A stretch of DNA of 64,000 nt, taken from Bacteroidota bacterium (GTDB taxonomy: Bacteria; Bacteroidota; Bacteroidia; Chitinophagales; Chitinophagaceae). The translations under genes and the position numbers were made by a program. Positions 58,492-64,000 of this stretch are shown here, in pieces. The notes under the pieces are model-generated. The model was not told the DNA's origin. It saw only the letters and a program-made list of their open reading frames with translations, and made no database searches. The DNA is taken from the NCBI GenBank assembly GCA_030706635.1, contig JAUZOD010000004.1, positions 62,001 to 126,000 of the forward strand. Reading direction: 5' to 3'. The first letter of the stretch is position 1, and every line of letters starts with the position of its first letter.

Positions 58492-61344
58492 ATGCAACGG
58501 TTTTTCTATTTTTTTTTCGTTCTCCTTCTCTCGGCTGTTGCTCATGCAGATGGCCAGATATTTGGTGGAACACCTCCATCCATTAAATGGAACCAGATCG
58601 ACTCCTTTCCTGCAAGAATCATTTTTCCAAATGGGATGGAAAAAGAGGCCGCGGAGGTGGCGTTCCTGGTTTCCTCTCTCAACGAAAGAACACGTTCAAC
58701 ATTAGGTGATCGCCAGCACCGGATAGACATTGTTTTTCATAACCTGACCACCATTTCCAATGCCTATGTTCAGCTCGCGCCGTTCCGGAGTGAGTTTCAG
58801 CTCACCCCTTCCCAGAATAGTTTTGACCTTGGCAGCCTGCCCTGGCACCAGACACTGGCCATCCATGAGTACCGCCACGTGCAGCAATACAATAATTTCC
58901 GGGTTGGGCTTTCCAAAGCATTCTATTATCTTTTTGGGGAGGAGGGTTTGGCATTGGCCAATAACCTTTCCGTACCCAATTGGTTCTGGGAGGGAGACGC
59001 TGTTTATCAGGAAACCCTCGTCAGCAAACAGGGGCGTGGTCGCCTTCCGTTATTCCTGACCGGCTATTTTTCCTTGTGGCTTTCGGGGAAAAACTATTCC
59101 TGGATGAAACTCCGCAATGGCTCTCTTCGTGATTATACACCCGATCACTATCCGCTGGGATACATGATGGTCGCATACGGAAGGGAAAAGTACGGCGCTG
59201 ATTTCTGGAGAAAGACCGCAGTGGATGCCGCTGCCTTCAAAGGATTGTTCTATCCCCTTCAATCATCCATATTTAAACATACCGGTATCAGTTTTCGCCA
59301 GTATCGCAAACAGGCTTTTGCCTATTTCCGCGACCAGTTGCCTGCAGAAGCTTATGGCGATACCAATGCGGCCTATGGCCGGCAACACCCGCATTTCGCA
59401 GCAGATGAAACGTTTCCGCAATTCATCGATTCAAATCGGGTCGTCTTTCTCAAAACCACTTACCGGCAACCTCCGCGGTTTGTGGAAACAGATCTGAACA
59501 ATCACCTGGAAAAGCGCATCAGATACCGGGCTGTTTCCTCCGATGATCAGTTTTCTTTCCGGAACGGGCAGATTGCTTATTCTGCTTACGAGCCTGACCT
59601 ACGCTGGGGCTGGCGGAATTATTCCGTAATCCGCGTGCTTGATATGAATACCGGGAAGGACAAACGGCTCACCAGCAAAACAAAATATTTTTCTCCGGAT
59701 ATTTCTCCTGACGGAAAATGGATCGCAGCCGTTGCTTACCCGGAGGCAGCTCATGCCTGTTTGGATATCCTGGAAAGCAAATCGGGAAAGATGATTCTCC
59801 GTCTCCCCAACCCGGAAAACCTGTTCTATACCTATCCAAAATTCTTCACCAGCCAACAATTGGTAACCGCCGTCCGGAATAGTCGCGGAGAGATGTGCCT
59901 GATGATGCTGGACCTTCCTGCCGGGACGCAAACGCAGCTCTCGGCCTGGTCTATGAATCCCGTTGGCTTTCTTTCGGTACAAAACGGCGATATTTATTTC
60001 ACCCAAACAGATTCCGGCCTGGATAAAGGTTTTCGCATGAAGGCCGGAGAAATATTTCCGATGCTTGACCAGCCTGTTACCGGAACCTATCAGTTCTCCG
60101 CTGGTTTTGGAAAATACGTCTGGACTTCGTTTACTGCTGTCGGTTATCACCTGAATATTGTTAAAGATTCCTCCTTATTTTCGGGAGAATCCATAAGACT
60201 GAATGAAGAAGAACCACTTCAGACACATCGTATCTTTTCCCTGGATCATCCACCATTCCGGATACCCGACACGATTCCTGCATTAAGCTATCCCGTGAAG
60301 CCCTATGTTTCCACTACGGATATTTTTCATTTTCACAGTTGGCGCCCCTATATCAATGATCCGGATTACAGGTTTTCTCTGGTCGGCGAAAATGTGCTGA
60401 ACACTTTCCAGTCTGAAGTTTACGTAGGTTATAACCGGAACGAACAGTACAAAAAACTGGGATTGGATCTGAACTACGGCGGCCTTTTTCCATATTTCAA
60501 CGCCGGTGCAGAATATCTGATCGACCGCAACGGATACCTTCGCAATGCACAAAAGATCTACTGGAATGAACTGGAAACTTATGCCGGCAGTTCTGTTCCT
60601 TTGAATTTCAGCAAAGGCAGGTGGTTGACCAACCTGGAACCGGGAGCCAGCTTCGCCTATCATCAGCAATTCTTTAAAGGAATTTATAAAGACAGTCTCG
60701 TTAACCGGGCATTCAGCAGCATAGACCCGGCGATTTCGTTTTCAAACCAGTTGCAACAGGGAAAACAGCAGATCTTTCCTTCTTTTGCACAGGTTCTTTT
60801 ATTTCAGTATGACCGTGCCGTGACCGGGCTGCAGGGCAACCAGTTCCTCGCATCGGGCAACTTTTATTTCCCCGGCCTGATCTCAACCCATAGCCTGGAG
60901 ATCCGGGCTGCGCTGCAACAGCGCGATTCTTTAAATCAGATCCGTTTCAACAACAGTTTCCCTTTTTCCCGTGGATACTCGGGAGAAAATTTCTACCGGA
61001 TGTACCGCCTGGCAATTAATTATCATTTCCCTTTGGCCTATCCTGACTGGGGTTTCGGAAATATCCTGTACTTTTTAAGAATCCGGGCCAACGTTTTTTT
61101 TGATTACACCAGGGTTCCTTCTTTTTCCAACAACAGCCCTGATGTTGAGCTACAATATCGCTCCCTGGGCATGGAACTCTATTTCGATACCAGTTGGTGG
61201 AACGAACTGCCGTTGAGCCTGGGCATCCGGTACAGTCGTTTATTAGACCGCGATTATGAAGGAAGGGGCCCGAATCAATGGGAACTGATCCTGCCACTCA
61301 ATCTGCTTGACCAGGGGTTTAGTCACCGAAATTCAAACCTGTAG
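58492..61344 (+). CDS. Exported protein with N-terminal HEXXH (gluzincin-like) domain, TolB-like beta-propeller and C-terminal outer-membrane beta-barrel
   Basis: [14 protein letters not shown] (HEYRH, 58864-58878) with downstream [11 protein letters not shown]; TolB-type [38 protein letters not shown]-terminal barrel strands. ATG 58492 (signal peptide) is preferred over 58447. Confidence 0.7.
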   Translation: MQRFFYFFFVLLLSAVAHADGQIFGGTPPSIKWNQIDSFPARIIFPNGMEKEAAEVAFLVSSLNERTRSTLGDRQHRIDIVFHNLTTISNAYVQLAPFRSEFQLTPSQNSFDLGSLPWHQTLAIHEYRHVQQYNNFRVGLSKAFYYLFGEEGLALANNLSVPNWFWEGDAVYQETLVSKQGRGRLPLFLTGYFSLWLSGKNYSWMKLRNGSLRDYTPDHYPLGYMMVAYGREKYGADFWRKTAVDAAAFKGLFYPLQSSIFKHTGISFRQYRKQAFAYFRDQLPAEAYGDTNAAYGRQHPHFAADETFPQFIDSNRVVFLKTTYRQPPRFVETDLNNHLEKRIRYRAVSSDDQFSFRNGQIAYSAYEPDLRWGWRNYSVIRVLDMNTGKDKRLTSKTKYFSPDISPDGKWIAAVAYPEAAHACLDILESKSGKMILRLPNPENLFYTYPKFFTSQQLVTAVRNSRGEMCLMMLDLPAGTQTQLSAWSMNPVGFLSVQNGDIYFTQTDSGLDKGFRMKAGEIFPMLDQPVTGTYQFSAGFGKYVWTSFTAVGYHLNIVKDSSLFSGESIRLNEEEPLQTHRIFSLDHPPFRIPDTIPALSYPVKPYVSTTDIFHFHSWRPYINDPDYRFSLVGENVLNTFQSEVYVGYNRNEQYKKLGLDLNYGGLFPYFNAGAEYLIDRNGYLRNAQKIYWNELETYAGSSVPLNFSKGRWLTNLEPGASFAYHQQFFKGIYKDSLVNRAFSSIDPAISFSNQLQQGKQQIFPSFAQVLLFQYDRAVTGLQGNQFLASGNFYFPGLISTHSLEIRAALQQRDSLNQIRFNNSFPFSRGYSGENFYRMYRLAINYHFPLAYPDWGFGNILYFLRIRANVFFDYTRVPSFSNNSPDVELQYRSLGMELYFDTSWWNELPLSLGIRYSRLLDRDYEGRGPNQWELILPLNLLDQGFSHRNSNL

Positions 61345-61420
61345 AAAGTCATGCCCGATACCCGCAGAACTTCTTAATTTTGCCGCCCGGCAGAAAAGGT
61401 ATTCCGGCGAACCATACAGC

Positions 61421-63010
61421 ATGAAGTATAAATCAGAAATAGAGAAGAGACGGACTTTCGCCATCATATCGCATCCGGATGCGGGAAAAACCACCCTCAC
61501 GGAAAAGTTTTTGCTTTTTGGCGGCGCCATTCAAACAGCGGGGGCGGTAAAAAGCAATAAGATCCGGAAGCACGCGACGAGTGATTTCATGGAAATTGAA
61601 CGGCAAAGGGGCATTTCCGTGGCTACATCGGTGATGAGTTTCGAATACCGGAATATGCTCATCAATCTGCTGGACACTCCGGGACATAAAGATTTTGCGG
61701 AAGATACCTATCGTACGCTTACGGCGGTGGATAGTGTGATCCTGGTAATCGACAGTGTGAACGGAGTAGAGGAACAAACCCGTAAACTGACCGCGGTATG
61801 CCGTATGCGTGATACACCGGTGATCGTCTTCGTTAACAAAATGGACCGTGACGGAAAAAATCGTTTTGAGTTGTTGGAAGAAATAGAAAACGAGCTGAAC
61901 CTCAAACTGCATCCCATGACCTGGCCCATCAATAGTGGAAAAGACTTCAAGGGGGTGTACAACCTGCACGATAAAAACCTGATCCTGTTTACGGCTAATA
62001 CCCGCGCATCCGACGGGGATGTGGTGAAGATCGAGGATCTGGTCAGCCCTGTTCTGGATGAAAAACTTGGCGAAAAGGACGCTGCCCTGCTGCGGGAAGA
62101 TGTGGAATTGGTTGATGGAGTGTATGGCCCGCTCAACACCGATGAGTATCTCCTGGGCAAAATAGCCCCGGTGTTTTTCGGAAGCGCCATCAATAATTTC
62201 GGGGTCAGGGAAATGCTGGATACATTCATTCATATTGCACCCGTTCCTCAATGCCGCCCTACAACGGACGGGGAAGTTTGCCCGGGCGATGAAAAACTCA
62301 GTGGCTTTGTCTTTAAGATCCACGCCAACCTCGATCCCCGTCATCGCGATCGCATCGCATTTATCCGGGTATGCAGTGGAAAATTTGAGCGTAATAAATA
62401 TTTTCACCACGTCCGGCTGAACAAGGAAGTCCGCTTCAGTAATCCCTATACCTTTCTGGCGCGGGACAAAGACGTTATCGAAGAAGCGTATCCGGGGGAC
62501 GTGGTCGGGCTATTTGACACCGGTAACTTTAAAATAGGGGATACGCTGACGGAAGGTAAAAATTTTTATTTCACCGGAATTCCTTCTTTCTCCCCGGAAA
62601 TCTTTAAAGAAGTGGTCAACAAAGATCCGATGAAAACAAAACAGCTGGAAAAAGGATTATTGCAATTAACCGATGAAGGCGTGGCCCAGTTGTTCACGCA
62701 GTTTGGGGGAAATAAAAAAATCATCGGCTGCGTAGGTGAACTGCAGTTTGAAGTGATCCAGTACAGGCTGCTGCACGAATACTCCGCCTCGGTGCAATTC
62801 AATAACCTGCCTTTTTTTAAGGCTTGCTGGTTAACCGGCAAGGACCAGAAGAAGCTGGATGATTTTGCCCGATTCAAACAGAATAATATTGCGGAAGACA
62901 AAGACGGGGAAATGGTTTATCTGGCGCAAAGCGAATGGTTTTTGAATACCGAAATCAACAACAACCCGGATATTGATTTTCACTATACTTCAGAAATCCA
63001 TAAACGCTAA
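61421..63010 (+). CDS. prfC: Peptide chain release factor 3
   Basis: [67 protein letters not shown]...[25 protein letters not shown]...[12 protein letters not shown]. The start is refined from 61307 to ATG 61421. Confidence 0.95.
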   Translation: MKYKSEIEKRRTFAIISHPDAGKTTLTEKFLLFGGAIQTAGAVKSNKIRKHATSDFMEIERQRGISVATSVMSFEYRNMLINLLDTPGHKDFAEDTYRTLTAVDSVILVIDSVNGVEEQTRKLTAVCRMRDTPVIVFVNKMDRDGKNRFELLEEIENELNLKLHPMTWPINSGKDFKGVYNLHDKNLILFTANTRASDGDVVKIEDLVSPVLDEKLGEKDAALLREDVELVDGVYGPLNTDEYLLGKIAPVFFGSAINNFGVREMLDTFIHIAPVPQCRPTTDGEVCPGDEKLSGFVFKIHANLDPRHRDRIAFIRVCSGKFERNKYFHHVRLNKEVRFSNPYTFLARDKDVIEEAYPGDVVGLFDTGNFKIGDTLTEGKNFYFTGIPSFSPEIFKEVVNKDPMKTKQLEKGLLQLTDEGVAQLFTQFGGNKKIIGCVGELQFEVIQYRLLHEYSASVQFNNLPFFKACWLTGKDQKKLDDFARFKQNNIAEDKDGEMVYLAQSEWFLNTEINNNPDIDFHYTSEIHKR

Positions 63011-63525
63011 TGGTCGAGACGGAAAGATTACACATCATCCCGCTAAAACCGGAAGAACTCGAATGCTATCTTCAGGGAAAGGGCAAATTGGAGAAACTAT
63101 TCAGGCTGAACGATAACGGCAGAATGGTTTCGCAGGATGTCAGGGATAGAGTAACCCAGGTGCTGCTGCCAAGGTTACGTAAAATGAAAGGCGCTGATTT
63201 CTTATTCCTCAGCTTTTGGATAGTCATTGAAAAATCTTCACGGTCCATTGTTGCGGAGCTGGGGTTTAAAGGAAAACCCGACAAAACGGGGTCTATTGAA
63301 ATCGGTTACGGTACTTTCCCATCCAAAAGAAAAGCCGGGTTCATGACGGAAGCTGTCGCAGGCATGATCCAATGGGCAAAGCCAAGACCCGGGATAAACT
63401 GGCTGACGGCGGAAACGGACAAGGATAACCAGGCTTCGATCCGCGTGATGGAAAAAAACAAATTTGAACCGGTCGATCTGATAGGGAACATGCAGTATTG
63501 GCGGATATCCGTTTCAGGATCTTAA
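63010..63525 (+). CDS. GNAT family N-acetyltransferase
   Basis: METERLHIIPLKPEELECYL-like start, IVAELGFKGKPDKTGSIEIGYGTFPSKRKAGFMTEAVAGMIQWA...NQASIRVMEKNKFEPV. Start overlaps the prfC stop. Confidence 0.88.
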   Translation: MVETERLHIIPLKPEELECYLQGKGKLEKLFRLNDNGRMVSQDVRDRVTQVLLPRLRKMKGADFLFLSFWIVIEKSSRSIVAELGFKGKPDKTGSIEIGYGTFPSKRKAGFMTEAVAGMIQWAKPRPGINWLTAETDKDNQASIRVMEKNKFEPVDLIGNMQYWRISVSGS

Positions 63526-64000
63526 AGGCACTCCCGTATAATTATGCGGTGTTATTTTCTTTAATTCTGCTTTTACCACAGCGGCAATTTTCAGGGAATC
63601 GATGAATGCATGCATGGATTCCCGGGTAATTCCGCTTTTTCCCCGCGTTAACGCTTTCAATGCCTCATAAGGTTTGGGATATTCTTCCCTCCGCAAAATG
63701 GTTTGTACGGCTTCCGCAACAACGGCCCAGTTTTCGTCCAGGTCCTGTTTCAGTTTTTTTTCATTCAACACAAGGCGGGAAAGTCCGCGTTCAATGGATT
63801 TCAGGGCGAGTACGGTATGAGCAAACGGAACACCTATACTGCGCAAGGTAGTGGAATCGGTGAGATCCCGCTGCAAACGGGATATGGGCAGTTTGCCGGA
63901 GAGATATTCAAAAACCGCGTTGGCCAGCCCGAGATTTCCTTCTGCATTTTCAAAATCAATCGGATTTACTTTATGCGGCATGGCAGAAGAACCGACTTCT
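63514..64000 (-). CDS. purB: Adenylosuccinate lyase, C-terminal part (5' end outside the window)
   Basis: Reads off the window edge as EVGSSAMPHKVNPIDFENAEGNLGLANAVFEYLSGKLPISRLQRDLTDSTTLRSIGVPFAHTVLALKSIERGLSRL: PurB signature loop SSAMPHKVNP. Confidence 0.95.
   Translation of the reverse strand, partial: EVGSSAMPHKVNPIDFENAEGNLGLANAVFEYLSGKLPISRLQRDLTDSTTLRSIGVPFAHTVLALKSIERGLSRLVLNEKKLKQDLDENWAVVAEAVQTILRREEYPKPYEALKALTRGKSGITRESMHAFIDSLKIAAVVKAELKKITPHNYTGVPLRS

Noticed and set aside
61433-62410. 325-aa ORF on the minus strand
   Set aside because: Antisense to release factor 3, whose frame has full motif support.

Overview
This 64 kb window looks like a Bacteroidota chromosome, probably Chitinophagaceae. 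The lineage is inferred from protein families, from TTTG-N18/19-TAnnTTTG promoter-like motifs and from weak Shine-Dalgarno signals. It is densely coding. I saw no rRNA, CRISPR array, intact transposase, integrase or phage module. Main blocks: (1) a carbohydrate block at about 0-19.5 kb with a GH78-like rhamnosidase fragment, AsmA, DUF5916, UbiD, two Tat-signal glycoside hydrolases, an MFS sugar-acid transporter, a Tat-signal enolase-superfamily enzyme and a Sec-signal RraA-family protein; a tRNA-Ser(TGA) lies inside it, next to a decayed sigma-factor gene. (2) A LytTR regulator and TPR histidine kinase followed by a tightly packed surface operon at 23.5-35.9 kb: NHL propeller lipoprotein, beta-barrel, 1869-aa TANFOR-like giant, coiled-coil-like protein, FN3 protein and IPT/TIG lipoprotein. 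(3) A YncE/phosphoesterase fusion, LigD without an adjacent Ku, DinB, a decayed GH2 gene, Amt, an ABC exporter, a DUF3276/PUR-like protein, glycosyltransferases, YfhO, serine dehydratase, HU-CCDC81-like, DUF1080, a HEXXH/propeller/beta-barrel protein, RF3 and PurB. The best candidates for undescribed biology are the surface operon, the exported sugar-acid enzyme set, the HEXXH-propeller-barrel protein, and a family of 7-nt-periodic GTCAACN/GTCATCC arrays found just 3' of several genes, one of which encodes the last codons and stop of YfhO. No database search or computation was run; family assignments come from reading the translations.
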